A stretch of 34,831 nucleotides of DNA from Ramlibacter sp. (GTDB lineage: Bacteria > Pseudomonadota > Gammaproteobacteria > Burkholderiales > Burkholderiaceae_C). The stretch covers positions 1 through 34,831 of the forward strand of contig JACMQX010000230.1 of assembly GCA_014376765.1 (NCBI GenBank). The letters are read 5' to 3'. Positions 24,297 through 31,955 of the stretch are shown here, piece by piece; positions within the stretch are counted from its first letter, which is position 1, and the number at the start of each line of letters is the position of its first letter. A program made the position numbers and the translations under genes. The notes beneath the pieces were generated by a model. That model worked only from the letters and a program-made list of their open reading frames with translations, was not told the DNA's origin and did not search any database.

Positions 24297-25556
24297 TCAG
24301 GCATGAACCTTGAATGAATCGGCGTATTTCTTCGGGTCCTTGCCGTCCCAGACGATGCCGTCGACCAACTTGCTGGTGCGCATGATCTCCTTGGGCGCGC
24401 TGACCTTGGCGGCAGTGGCGGCGTCCCGGTACAGATCGATCTGGTTGATCTGTTTGGCAATGCCCAGGTAGTCCGGGTGCTCCTTGATCAGGCCCCAGCG
24501 CTTGTGTTGCGTGAGGAACCACATGCCGTCAGACAGGTAGGGCATGTTGACCTGGCCGTCGTTGTAGAACTTCATGTAGTTCGGGTCGTCCCAGGTCTTG
24601 CCCAGGCCATTCTGGTAGCGCCCCAGGATGCGCTGGTTGATCACGTCCACGCTGGTGTTGACGTAGGACTTGTCGGCCACCGTCTCGGCCATCTTGTTCT
24701 TGTTGGACAGGCTGGCGTCGATCCACTTGCCCGCTTCCAGGATGGCGGCCGTGACGGCGCGGCTGGTGTTGGGGTACTTCTTGACGAAGTCGGCTGTGGT
24801 GCCCAGCGCCTTTTCCGGGTGGTCTTTCCAGATGTCCTGGGTCGTGATGCCGTTGATGCCGATGCCGTCGACGATCGCACGGTGGCCCCAGGGCTCGCCC
24901 ACGCAGTAGCCGTCCATGTTGCCCACGCGCATGTTGGCCACCATCTGCGGAGGCGGCACGGTGATGATCTTGGCGTCTTTCAGCGGGTTGATGCCGTAAC
25001 TGGCCATCCAGTAGTACAGCCACATGGCGTGGGTGCCGGTGGGAAAGGTCTGGGCGAAGGTGTATTCGCGCTTGTCGCTGGCCATCAGCTTGGCGAGGGA
25101 CGGGCCGTCAACGGCGCCCTTGTCAGCCAGTTTTTTGGACAGGGTGATGGCCTGGCCGTTGTTATTGAGGTTCATGAGGATGGCCATGTCCTTCTTGGGG
25201 CCGGCTGTGCCCATGTGCACCCCATACAGCAGGCCCCACAGCACATGCGCCATGTCCAGCTCGCCGCTGACCAGCTTGTCGCGCACGCCGGGCCAGCTGG
25301 CTTCCTTGCTGGGAGTGATCTTCACGCCGTACTTTTTGTCAAAGCCCAGAACCGAGGCCATCACCACGCTGGCGCAGTCAGTCAGCGGGATGAAGCCGAT
25401 CTTGACTTCCTCTTTCTCGGGTGCGTCAGAGCCCGCCGCCCAGACGCCACTGTGGCCCAAACTGGCAAAGGTGACGGCAGTGCCAACGGCACCAGCCTTG
25501 CGGATGAAGTCGCGCCGGTTGGGGCTGGCTGCTGCGCCTGGTATTGCTTGCGTCAT
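24297..25556 (-). CDS. nrtA: Nitrate/nitrite ABC transporter substrate-binding protein (NrtA/NasF family)
   Basis: Periplasmic nitrate receptor of 419 residues. The N-terminus carries a twin-arginine signal, RRDFIRK at 14-20, then a hydrophobic stretch ending near AAGS. The mature part has VKIGFIPLTDCASVVMA, KEASWPGVRDKLVSGELDMAHVLWG and GYCVGEPWGHRA, the typical features of CmpA/NrtA proteins. The ATG at 25556 is chosen because AAGGAG lies about 7 bp upstream; an upstream in-frame start at 25598 lacks this. First gene of the nitrate operon, preceded by the attenuator leader. Confidence 0.94.
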   Translation of the reverse strand: MTQAIPGAAASPNRRDFIRKAGAVGTAVTFASLGHSGVWAAGSDAPEKEEVKIGFIPLTDCASVVMASVLGFDKKYGVKITPSKEASWPGVRDKLVSGELDMAHVLWGLLYGVHMGTAGPKKDMAILMNLNNNGQAITLSKKLADKGAVDGPSLAKLMASDKREYTFAQTFPTGTHAMWLYYWMASYGINPLKDAKIITVPPPQMVANMRVGNMDGYCVGEPWGHRAIVDGIGINGITTQDIWKDHPEKALGTTADFVKKYPNTSRAVTAAILEAGKWIDASLSNKNKMAETVADKSYVNTSVDVINQRILGRYQNGLGKTWDDPNYMKFYNDGQVNMPYLSDGMWFLTQHKRWGLIKEHPDYLGIAKQINQIDLYRDAATAAKVSAPKEIMRTSKLVDGIVWDGKDPKKYADSFKVHA

Positions 25557-25618
25557 CTGGGACTCCTTGCGTGAGGTAAACAAAACTTCAAATGGCAAAC
25601 TTGGAAAAACCAGACCGG

Positions 25619-25677
25619 AAAAAACAAACGGCGGCCATTTCGGTCCTGCGCATGGCAGGCTTGAAATGGACGCCGTT
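25619..25677 (-). terminator. Intrinsic terminator (attenuator) in the nrtA leader
   Basis: On the transcribed strand AACGGCGTCCATTTC (25677-25663) pairs with GAAATGGCCGCCGTT (25641-25627), 14 base pairs with one mismatch, and is followed by TGTTTTTTCC. It lies about 63 bp before the nrtA ATG. The 5' arm contains the loop and 3' arm of the second leader hairpin, so the two structures exclude each other. Confidence 0.87.
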
Positions 25678-25728
25678 GTCCGGTTCTCGTCATAAGACTT
25701 GAGGAGTCTGCCGCCGTTGGAAGATTCC
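25663..25728 (-). promoter_or_regulatory. ANTAR-target two-hairpin antiterminator RNA motif
   Basis: Hairpin 1 (25728-25703): GGAATCTTCC, loop AACGGC, GGCAGACTCC, eight pairs and two mismatches. Hairpin 2 (25686-25663): inner stem GGAC, loop AACGGC, GTCC, with an outer GAA/TTC. Both loops are the same hexanucleotide with A at position 1 and G at position 4, the signature of RNA targets of ANTAR proteins. Hairpin 2 overlaps the 5' arm of the terminator. NasR, encoded upstream, is the obvious ligand. Confidence 0.82.
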
Positions 25729-25742
25729 GATGCAAAGGGTTA

Positions 25743-25758
25743 AGCAGCAAGCGTGCCA
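25743..25758 (-). promoter_or_regulatory. Sigma-54 (-24/-12) promoter of the nrtA operon
   Basis: TGGCACGCTTGCTGCT fits TGGCACRNNNNTTGCW except for C in place of the first T of the -12 box. The predicted start is near 25732, just before hairpin 1, so the antiterminator motif would be at the very 5' end of the RNA. Confidence 0.75.
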
Positions 25759-25769
25759 GGCGTATTCAA

Positions 25770-25874
25770 GAAGCTGCTGTCATCCCGTACGTGATCCGGG
25801 ATCCAGGCTGCGCAAGAAGCAGCGCCAGACGAACGCCTGCATGGATTGCGGGTCCAGCCCGCAATGACAGCTTC
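25770..25874. repeat. Palindromic intergenic repeat, family A copy 2
   Basis: The element is bounded by GAAGCTG (25770-25776) and CAGCTTC (25868-25874). Its arms read TGTCATCCCG...CCGGGATCCA and, on the other strand, TGTCATTGCGGGCTGGACCC. Between them lies a spacer of about 35 bp. It is related to the copy at 5763-5836. It lies 11 bp upstream of the sigma-54 promoter. Confidence 0.7.
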
Positions 25875-25893
25875 GTGAAAGTACGGCGACGCT

Positions 25894-25910
25894 GAGCCCA
25901 CAATGGTGCA
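25894..25910 (-). promoter_or_regulatory. Possible NtrC upstream activator site
   Basis: TGCACCATTGTGGGCTC has a perfect left half (TGCACCA) of the NtrC consensus TGCACCA-N3-TGGTGCA. The right half matches only TGG. It lies about 140 bp upstream of the -24 box, a normal activator distance. Confidence 0.35.
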
Positions 25911-25941
25911 GTGCCGCACAACGGCACACGCCGCTGCGCGT

Positions 25942-27243
25942 TCAGGGTGCGTCTGCCGACAGAAAGTCCGCCATTGCCAGCACCGACTGGGCCACGTCAG
26001 TAAGGCGCCGGTTCTGGTTCATGGCGGTCTGGCGCAGCATCTTGTAGGCCTCGTCTTCACTGAGCTTGCGGTGCGTCATGAGCAGCCCCTTGGCCCGCTC
26101 GACCAGTTTGCGCTCGTTAAGGGAGGCGCGCACAGTCTCCAGCTCGTCGCTCATCGACTGCAGGCGGCTGGCCTGGTCCTGCACCATGTCCAGGATGGAG
26201 CGGCCCACCTGGGGACCGTAGGGGGTGTCGGGCGCTGCGGCTGTGGCCGCTGTACCGGTTGTACCGGTTGCACCGGTTGTACCGGCGCGGTCAGCGGCGG
26301 CGGGACTGGCGTTGACGGTCTGGTCCGACAGTGCGGCCAGGATCATCTGCTGGTCGTGCAGCTCGGCCCGGCCCTGGGCGATCTTGCGGTTGCACAGCTG
26401 TAGCAGTTCATCGGCCAGGCCGTCTTCCACCGCCTTCATGGTGTCAATGCGCAGCGTGCAGCAGTCAAACCAGGCCTGGCTCAGGTTAGGGTCCAGCACG
26501 CCAGCTTTGAACGACAGCGCCATGCGGCGCAGCCGTTCCTGCTCGGCCAGCGCCGTCTGGTTCTGGCTGGTCTGCCACAGCTCGCGCAGGGACGGCGTTG
26601 AAAAGTCGATGAACACCTGTACGCAGCGCTCTTCCGAGTGGATCAGGTGCTGCCACTGCTGCTGCAGGGCGCTGTCCACCCGGCCGGAGGCAAAGGTGCC
26701 CGACCCAAAGGCGCGCTCCTGCCCCGCAAATTCCTTGCCCTGCATGAAGTTGAACATCGCCACCAGCAGGCGGGAGATTTCCGGGTTGGTGGCGCTGTCG
26801 GCCGCCTCGAAGACCACGGCCAGCAGGCCGCTGATCAGGTTGACGTAGGCGGCCGTAGCGTCGGCGGGCGTAAGCACCATCGTGGCGACCCGTGTGCGCA
26901 GGCCGGGCAGGGCGTCCAGGCCGTTGAGCACAAAGGCGATGCGGCTGAACAGGCGGGCGCCGTTGCTGATGTGGCCGGCGTCGGTGTCCAGCTTCTCAAA
27001 GCTGGTGCGCAGTTCGGCCTCGGCCTGCCTGCACTCAGCCACCTGCAGCGGCAACTGCGCCGCAAACCGCTGGCCACGGGATGCAAGAAATACGTTGGAA
27101 ATGCCGCGCTCCTTTTGCAGCGCATGCACCAGCCGCCCGACCACGTTCACCAGCGCGCTGGTGCGCATGGGCTGCTCGAGCTCGCTGATCTCGCAGCGCC
27201 GCGCGGCAATGAGGAAGCTGAGTCCTGATTTCATGTGAGTCAT
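25942..27243 (-). CDS. nasR: Nitrate/nitrite-responsive transcription antiterminator, NIT-ANTAR
   Basis: The 433-residue protein has an N-terminal NIT (nitrate/nitrite-sensing) domain, visible from [27 protein letters not shown] onward. A Gly/Thr/Ala-rich linker follows, then a coiled segment ([20 protein letters not shown]). The C-terminal ANTAR RNA-binding domain has [15 protein letters not shown] and [19 protein letters not shown]. In Klebsiella NasR binds leader RNA in response to nitrate or nitrite and prevents termination; the leader of nrtA here has matching hairpins. The start is uncertain (ATG 27243 or 27234), with no strong Shine-Dalgarno. The linker is coded by 9-bp tandem repeats. 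Confidence 0.92.
   Translation of the reverse strand: MTHMKSGLSFLIAARRCEISELEQPMRTSALVNVVGRLVHALQKERGISNVFLASRGQRFAAQLPLQVAECRQAEAELRTSFEKLDTDAGHISNGARLFSRIAFVLNGLDALPGLRTRVATMVLTPADATAAYVNLISGLLAVVFEAADSATNPEISRLLVAMFNFMQGKEFAGQERAFGSGTFASGRVDSALQQQWQHLIHSEERCVQVFIDFSTPSLRELWQTSQNQTALAEQERLRRMALSFKAGVLDPNLSQAWFDCCTLRIDTMKAVEDGLADELLQLCNRKIAQGRAELHDQQMILAALSDQTVNASPAAADRAGTTGATGTTGTAATAAAPDTPYGPQVGRSILDMVQDQASRLQSMSDELETVRASLNERKLVERAKGLLMTHRKLSEDEAYKMLRQTAMNQNRRLTDVAQSVLAMADFLSADAP
26252..26287. repeat. 9-bp tandem repeat in the nasR linker
   Basis: Four consecutive units: GTACCGGTT, GTACCGGTT, GCACCGGTT and GTACCGGCG. The unit length is a multiple of three, so gain or loss changes the Gly-Thr-Thr/Ala linker by three residues without a frameshift. 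Confidence 0.8.
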
Positions 27244-27347
27244 TGCGCAATTCGCGAATACGGGGGGCAAGTTGTCATGGTGGTCGAACATGCGGCAGGA
27301 TGCAACAGACGACAGCAACATCCGTGCCGAGCCTTACACTTCAAGCC

Positions 27348-28379
27348 ATGTTGGTGCTTGGTATTGAATCGTCCTGCGATGAAACTGGTGTGGCGCTGGT
27401 TGAGTCCAGCGGCACCGGGGTGCCCGTGCTGCGCTCGCACGCACTGCACAGCCAGATCGAGATGCACCAGGCATACGGCGGCGTTGTTCCCGAGCTGGCG
27501 AGCCGCGATCATATCCGCCGGGTTTTGCCCTTGGCACAGCAGGTGTTTGCTGAAGCCGGCCGCATGCTTTCCCAGGTGGACGTGGTGGCCTACACCCGCG
27601 GCCCGGGCCTTGCCGGGGCGTTGCTGGTGGGCGCCGGCGTGGCCTGCGCGCTGGGTGCCGCGCTGGGCAAACCCGTGCTGGGTGTGCACCACCTTGAAGG
27701 GCACTTGCTGTCGCCATTTCTCAGCGCCGACCCGCCGCAATTCCCCTTCGTCGCACTGCTTGTATCGGGTGGCCACACGCAGCTGATGCGGGTGGACGGC
27801 GTAGGCCGCTATGAAATGCTGGGTGAAACGATCGATGACGCGGCCGGCGAGGCGTTTGACAAATCCGCCAAGCTGATGGGGCTGGGCTACCCCGGCGGGC
27901 CGGCGCTGTCGCGGTTGGCGCAGCAGGGGGACCCGAAGGCCTTCAAGCTGCCCCGGCCATTGCTGCACAGCGGTAACCTGGACTTTTCCTTTGCCGGCCT
28001 GAAGACGGCCGTGATGACGCAGGCCAAAAAGCTCGGCGAAGAACTCCCGGCACGCAAGGCCGACCTGGCCGCCTCTACCGAAGCGGCGATTGTTGAAGTG
28101 CTGCTGAAAAAGTCGATGACGGCGCTGAAGGAAACCGGCCTCACGCGCCTGGTTGTGGCTGGCGGCGTAGGCGCCAACGGCCTGCTGCGCGAACAGCTGA
28201 ACGCCGCCTGTGCCCGGGCCCGCGTCAGGGTGCATTACCCGGAGCTGCATTTGTGCACCGACAACGGCGCGATGATCGCCATGGCAGCCGCCATGCGGCT
28301 GGACGCGCATGTGCAAACGGCCACCACGGAATACGCCTTTGACGTAAAACCGCGGTGGCCGCTAGACCAGCTGACGTGA
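27348..28379 (+). CDS. tsaD: tRNA N6-adenosine threonylcarbamoyltransferase
   Basis: It transfers the threonylcarbamoyl group to A37 of ANN-decoding tRNAs, together with TsaB and TsaE. The 343-residue protein starts [17 protein letters not shown], the actin-like ATP-binding motif. It has the metal-binding HHLEGH at 114-119, then [10 protein letters not shown] and a C-terminal [13 protein letters not shown] with CTDNGAMIA. The ATG at 27348 fits the conserved N-terminus. It is divergent from nasR across 104 bp. Confidence 0.96.
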   Translation: MLVLGIESSCDETGVALVESSGTGVPVLRSHALHSQIEMHQAYGGVVPELASRDHIRRVLPLAQQVFAEAGRMLSQVDVVAYTRGPGLAGALLVGAGVACALGAALGKPVLGVHHLEGHLLSPFLSADPPQFPFVALLVSGGHTQLMRVDGVGRYEMLGETIDDAAGEAFDKSAKLMGLGYPGGPALSRLAQQGDPKAFKLPRPLLHSGNLDFSFAGLKTAVMTQAKKLGEELPARKADLAASTEAAIVEVLLKKSMTALKETGLTRLVVAGGVGANGLLREQLNAACARARVRVHYPELHLCTDNGAMIAMAAAMRLDAHVQTATTEYAFDVKPRWPLDQLT

Positions 28380-28395
28380 CCCTTTCAGGGCCGCT

Positions 28396-28767
28396 TTACT
28401 TGACTTCCAGTGCCGTGACCTTACTCACCGGCAGCAGCTTGCCCAGCGTCAGCGTCAGCACGCCGTTCTCCAGCTTGGCAGAACTGTTGGCTGCATCAAT
28501 TTCCAGCGGCAGTTCGTAGGCCGCCTTGTACTTGCGCCTGGCTTCAGCGGTGGTCTCGATGCGCACCACGGCGCCTTCAATGCCGATGTTCAGTTCTTCG
28601 CGGCTCACGCCGGGCGCGTCCAGGCTGATGGTCCAGGTTTTGTCGTCCTGCTCGACGTTTTGACGGTTTTGCGTTTCAACGGCGCGGTTCACAAAGCGCT
28701 CAAAACTGCGGTCCACCGAACGGAAGCGGGGGGAAGCAACGACGGGTGCGAATTCATAAAAAGACAT
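28396..28767 (-). CDS. Small heat-shock protein, Hsp20/alpha-crystallin family
   Basis: ATP-independent holding chaperone. The 123-residue protein has a short N-terminal arm (MSFYEFAPVVASPRFRSVD) and an alpha-crystallin domain starting KTWTISLDAPGVSREEL. The end motif is AKLENGVLTLTL. The usual C-terminal IxI is not obvious; the tail reads KLLPVSKVTALEVK. ATG 28767 is chosen because AGGAG lies 8 bp upstream. Its 3' end meets tsaD tail to tail with 16 bp between. No clear sigma-32 promoter is visible. Confidence 0.88.
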   Translation of the reverse strand: MSFYEFAPVVASPRFRSVDRSFERFVNRAVETQNRQNVEQDDKTWTISLDAPGVSREELNIGIEGAVVRIETTAEARRKYKAAYELPLEIDAANSSAKLENGVLTLTLGKLLPVSKVTALEVK

Positions 28768-28908
28768 GTTGGAAACTCCTGGCGGGTTGTGGGGCGCGAA
28801 CGGCAGTTTTTGTGTTCGCGTTGTCCCGTACACTGCGCGGCTTTCACCACGATCGCCGCATGCAGATAATCTGCGCGCGGCGCACCGCTTTTCAAGAGGG
28901 CAAGAGCA

Positions 28909-30198
28909 ATGAAAAATTTCAAATCAAGGGCCTTGAAATTCCTGGCTGCGGCGCTAATTGTCCCGGCCCTTGGCGCTGCGCTGAACGCGCAGGGGCAAAC
29001 CCCGGCGCCTGCGCCAATCAAGCTGGCCATGATCGAGAGCCTGAGCGGCCCCTTTGCCAACACGGGCGAGGCGGTGTACCGCAACCTGGCGTGGGCGGCA
29101 GAACGCGTCAATGCGCGGGGCGGTGTGAAGCTGCCCGGCGGCAACCGCCCGCTCGTGATCGAGCGTTACGACAACAAGGGCCAAAACGAAGAGGCCCTGT
29201 CCACACTGCGATCGGCCATTGATGAAGGCGCCCAGTACGTGATGCAGGGCAACTCATCGTCCACAGCCGCTGCGCTGCTGGACGCCATCAACAAGCACAA
29301 CGAGCGCGAGCCTGCAAAACGGGTGCTGTTCCTCAACTACTCGGCAGTGGACCCGGCGCTCACCAACGAAAAATGCAGTTACTGGCATTTCCGCTTTGAC
29401 GCCCATGCCGACATGCGAATGACCGCCCTGATGCAGGTGCTCAAGGACGATGCGGGCGTGAAAAGCGCATACCTGATCGGCCAGGACTACAGCTTTGGCC
29501 AGTCGGTGTTGCGCGAGGCCCGGCGGCAGCTGGGTTTGCAGCGGCCCGACGTTCAGATCGTGGGCGACGAGCTTCATCCCGTGGGCCGGGTGAAGGACTT
29601 TTTGCCCTACGTGTCCAAGATCAAGGCCAGCGGCGCGAATGCAGTGATCACCGGCAACTGGGGCAACGACCTCACGCTGCTCATCAAGGCTGCGAAGGAT
29701 GTCGGCTACGACGGCAAGTTCTACACCTTCTACGGCAATGCACTGGGTGCACCGGCCGCCATTGGCGACGCCGGCATCGGCCGTGTGGTGGCGGTGGCCG
29801 ACTGGCTGCCCAATGTGCAGACCCCGCAAAGCGATGCGTTCTACCAGGCTTTCCGTCAACGCTTTCCCAAACCGGTTGAGGACTACGTCCACATGCGCAT
29901 GCAGCTCATGATCGAAGCCCTGGTGCAGGGCATGGAGAAGGCGGCCAGCGTGAGCCCCACAGCAGTCGCTGCGCAGCTTGAAGGCCTGCGCGTGAGCCAG
30001 TTCGGGCAGGGCGGGGTGATGCGTGCGTCAGACCACCAGTTCCAGCAGACGCTGGTAGTGGGAATGATGGACAAACAGGGCGCTCCCGGCGTGAAGTTTG
30101 ACGTGGAGGGCTCGGGCTACGGCTTTCGTGTGGTCAAGACCATTACAGCAGCCCAAGCCGAAATGCCCACCAGCTGCAAAATGACGCGTCCGCAGTAA
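28909..30198 (+). CDS. Branched-chain-amino-acid-type ABC substrate-binding protein (Peripla_BP_6, LivK-like)
   Basis: Periplasmic binding protein of 429 residues with a Sec signal peptide (KNFKSRALKFLAAALIVPAL, cleavage likely near LNAQG). The fold type-I pattern is seen in IKLAMIESLSGPFANTGEA, LVIERYDNKGQNEEALS and SAYLIGQDYSFGQSVLREA. The ligand is unknown; the family binds amino acids, amides and aromatic compounds. No permease or ATPase genes lie next to it, so it is an orphan receptor. The aminotransferase starts 41 bp downstream in the same direction, so they may be co-transcribed. Confidence 0.88.
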   Translation: MKNFKSRALKFLAAALIVPALGAALNAQGQTPAPAPIKLAMIESLSGPFANTGEAVYRNLAWAAERVNARGGVKLPGGNRPLVIERYDNKGQNEEALSTLRSAIDEGAQYVMQGNSSSTAAALLDAINKHNEREPAKRVLFLNYSAVDPALTNEKCSYWHFRFDAHADMRMTALMQVLKDDAGVKSAYLIGQDYSFGQSVLREARRQLGLQRPDVQIVGDELHPVGRVKDFLPYVSKIKASGANAVITGNWGNDLTLLIKAAKDVGYDGKFYTFYGNALGAPAAIGDAGIGRVVAVADWLPNVQTPQSDAFYQAFRQRFPKPVEDYVHMRMQLMIEALVQGMEKAASVSPTAVAAQLEGLRVSQFGQGGVMRASDHQFQQTLVVGMMDKQGAPGVKFDVEGSGYGFRVVKTITAAQAEMPTSCKMTRPQ

Positions 30199-30238
30199 AC
30201 CCCCAGGAAACCCGCCTTACACGAGCCCCCCAAGCACC

Positions 30239-31393
30239 ATGCGCCAAGCCATCCAGAACCTTGAAGAATCCAAGATCCGCGAAGTCGCCAACGCTGGCAT
30301 GGGGCGCAGCGACATGCTGGCCTTCTGGTTCGGCGAGAGCGACGAGGTCACGCCCGACTTCATCCGCGAGGCCGCCATCGAGTCCTTGCGGCGCGGTGAG
30401 ACTTTTTATTCCCACAACCTGGGCCTGCCGGAGCTGCGCGAGGAAATTGCCGGCTACATGAGTGGGCTGCATGGCCATGTGGAAGTTGACAGGCTGGCCG
30501 TGACGTCGGGCGGGGTCAACGCGCTGATGCTGGCCATACAGGCGCTGGTGAATCCTGGCGATGAGGTGGTGGCCATCACCCCGGTGTGGCCCAACCTCAC
30601 CGCGCAACCTGCGATTCTGGGCGCCAAGGTGCGCACGGTTCCGCTCAAGCCGGTGGCTGGCGCCTGGACGCTGGACATGGACGCTTTGCTGGCAGCGGTG
30701 AACCCGGCGATCTCGGTGCTCATCATCAATGCGCCCAACAACCCCACCGGCTGGACACTCAGCCGTGCAGAGCAGCAGGTGATTCTGGACCATTGCCGCA
30801 AGACCGGGACCTGGATTCTGGCCGATGAGGTGTATGAACGGCTGTATTACGAGCCCACAGCGAACCAGTGCGCGCCGAGCTTTCTGGACGTATCGGTGGC
30901 GAACGACAAGCTGGTCGTCGTGCACAGTTTTTCCAAGAGCTTTCTCATGACGGGCTGGCGCCTGGGCTGGTTGGTGATGCCGCCGCGCATGACGCAGCAG
31001 ATGAGCAAGCTGGTGGAATTCAACACCTCCTGCGCCAGCGTGTTTACGCAGCGCGCGGGGATCGTCGCGATTCAGCGCACCGCTGAGGTGACACCGCGCG
31101 TCGTGGCGCAGTTGAAGCTTTGCCGCGACACGCTGGTGCCCTTGCTGCAGGCTTTGCCGGGCGTGAATGTGTCGCCGGCAAAAGGCGGGATGTACGCTTT
31201 TTTCCAGCTTGAGGGGTTTCCGGATTCCCTGGACACGGCCAAGCGCCTGGTCGCTGAGGCCGGGCTGGGCCTGGCGCCCGGGAACGCCTTCGCCCCTGAG
31301 GCTCAGGGGTGGCTGCGATGGTGCTTTGCCTCGAAGGACCCGCAGCGGCTCGTGCAGGGCGTGGAGCGGCTCAGAAGCTGGCTCGTTGTATAA
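30239..31393 (+). CDS. Pyridoxal-phosphate aminotransferase, class I/II
   Basis: Cytoplasmic fold-type-I PLP enzyme of 384 residues. Visible active-site parts: NNPTG at 167-171, ADEVYE with Asp 196, the Schiff-base Lys 233 in SFSKSFLMTGWRLGW and a C-terminal substrate Arg region (WLRWCFA). The nearest general type is aspartate/aromatic-like aminotransferase, but the amino acid substrate cannot be fixed by reading. The start ATG follows 41 bp after the binding-protein stop without a strong Shine-Dalgarno. The TAA overlaps a TATAAT that probably starts rpsO transcription. Confidence 0.88.
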   Translation: MRQAIQNLEESKIREVANAGMGRSDMLAFWFGESDEVTPDFIREAAIESLRRGETFYSHNLGLPELREEIAGYMSGLHGHVEVDRLAVTSGGVNALMLAIQALVNPGDEVVAITPVWPNLTAQPAILGAKVRTVPLKPVAGAWTLDMDALLAAVNPAISVLIINAPNNPTGWTLSRAEQQVILDHCRKTGTWILADEVYERLYYEPTANQCAPSFLDVSVANDKLVVVHSFSKSFLMTGWRLGWLVMPPRMTQQMSKLVEFNTSCASVFTQRAGIVAIQRTAEVTPRVVAQLKLCRDTLVPLLQALPGVNVSPAKGGMYAFFQLEGFPDSLDTAKRLVAEAGLGLAPGNAFAPEAQGWLRWCFASKDPQRLVQGVERLRSWLVV

Positions 31394-31394
31394 T
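31389..31394 (+). promoter_or_regulatory. Putative -10 element of the rpsO promoter
   Basis: A perfect TATAAT overlaps the aminotransferase stop codon, about 87 bp before rpsO. No good -35 hexamer lies at 16-18 bp. Confidence 0.5.
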
Positions 31395-31425
31395 TTGCGG
31401 GCTTTGTCAAGTAAGGCAGGGCGCA

Positions 31426-31452
31426 CGGTAGAGGCAGTTCCAGCCTCCACCG
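31426..31452 (+). promoter_or_regulatory. Hairpin in the rpsO leader, possible S15 autoregulation element
   Basis: CGGT-A-GAGGC pairs with GCCTC-C-ACCG around the loop AGTTCCA, nine pairs with one mismatch, 28 bp before the rpsO ATG. S15 represses its own synthesis through leader RNA structures in several bacteria. Use of this hairpin for that purpose is inference. Confidence 0.4.
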
Positions 31453-31480
31453 CAAGTTGTTCAACACACCAGGAAACGAA

Positions 31481-31747
31481 ATGATCGCATCAACGATTAA
31501 GGCCGAGGTCGTCAAGGCCAACGCACGCAGCGCCGGCGATACCGGCAGTCCTGAAGTGCAAGTCGCACTTCTCACGGCCCGCATCAACGAGCTGACCCCC
31601 CACTTCAAGACCCATGCCAAAGACCACCACGGCCGCCGCGGCCTGCTTCGCATGGTGTCCCGGCGCCGCAAGTTGCTGGACTACCTGAAGGACAAGGACG
31701 CTGAGCGCTACACCGCGCTGATCGCCAAGCTTGGCCTGCGCAAGTAA
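31481..31747 (+). CDS. rpsO: 30S ribosomal protein S15
   Basis: Primary 16S rRNA-binding protein of the small subunit. The 88-residue product has the standard length and the conserved [23 protein letters not shown] and [21 protein letters not shown]. The ATG at 31481 has AGGAAA about 6 bp upstream. It precedes pnp as in many bacteria, with a strong terminator between them. Confidence 0.98.
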   Translation: MIASTIKAEVVKANARSAGDTGSPEVQVALLTARINELTPHFKTHAKDHHGRRGLLRMVSRRRKLLDYLKDKDAERYTALIAKLGLRK

Positions 31748-31760
31748 GTCATAAAACATG

Positions 31761-31798
31761 AAAGCGCCTGAGTTAGTCAACTAGCTCAGGCGCTTTTT
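31761..31798 (+). terminator. Rho-independent terminator between rpsO and pnp
   Basis: AAAGCGCCTGAG pairs with CTCAGGCGCTTT, with further weak pairing inside (TTAGT/ACTAG), and is followed by TTTTT. It would end much of the rpsO transcription, so pnp may depend partly on readthrough or its own promoter. Confidence 0.9.
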
Positions 31799-31837
31799 CG
31801 CTTTTCATTCGGAGACGGGCAAGAAGAATACGCGCTG

Positions 31838-31883
31838 TGTCATTCCACAAGAAGTCGAAAGAAGTTTTTTTTGTGGAATGGCA
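31838..31883 (+). promoter_or_regulatory. Long hairpin in the pnp leader
   Basis: TGTCATTCCACAAGAAG (31838-31854) pairs with TTTTTTTTGTGGAATGGCA (31865-31883). The core CATTCCACAA/TTGTGGAATG is perfect. In E. coli RNase III cuts such a pnp leader stem and PNPase then represses its own mRNA. The same use here is inference. Confidence 0.5.
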
Positions 31884-31955
31884 TCGTGTTCAGGCAGCTT
31901 GAAATCCGGGCCCACGGCACAGCCTCATGTGCCGCCTACCCTAGGAGCTACAACG

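Noticed and set aside
24477..25574. A 365-codon open frame antisense to nrtA
   Set aside because: Composition rich in Val, His and Gly without domain features; it is the complement of a well-supported nrtA gene.
26252..26287. CRISPR-like or regulatory repeat array
   Set aside because: Units are 9 bp with no spacers and lie in the coding frame of nasR; this is a microsatellite.
27240..28316. A 358-codon open frame antisense to tsaD
   Set aside because: Shadow of tsaD; His/Gln/Arg-rich with no family pattern.
28768..28908. Sigma-32 promoter for the small heat-shock gene
   Set aside because: A GGTGAAAG-like segment exists on the minus strand, but no CCCCAT-type -10 box stands at the proper distance.
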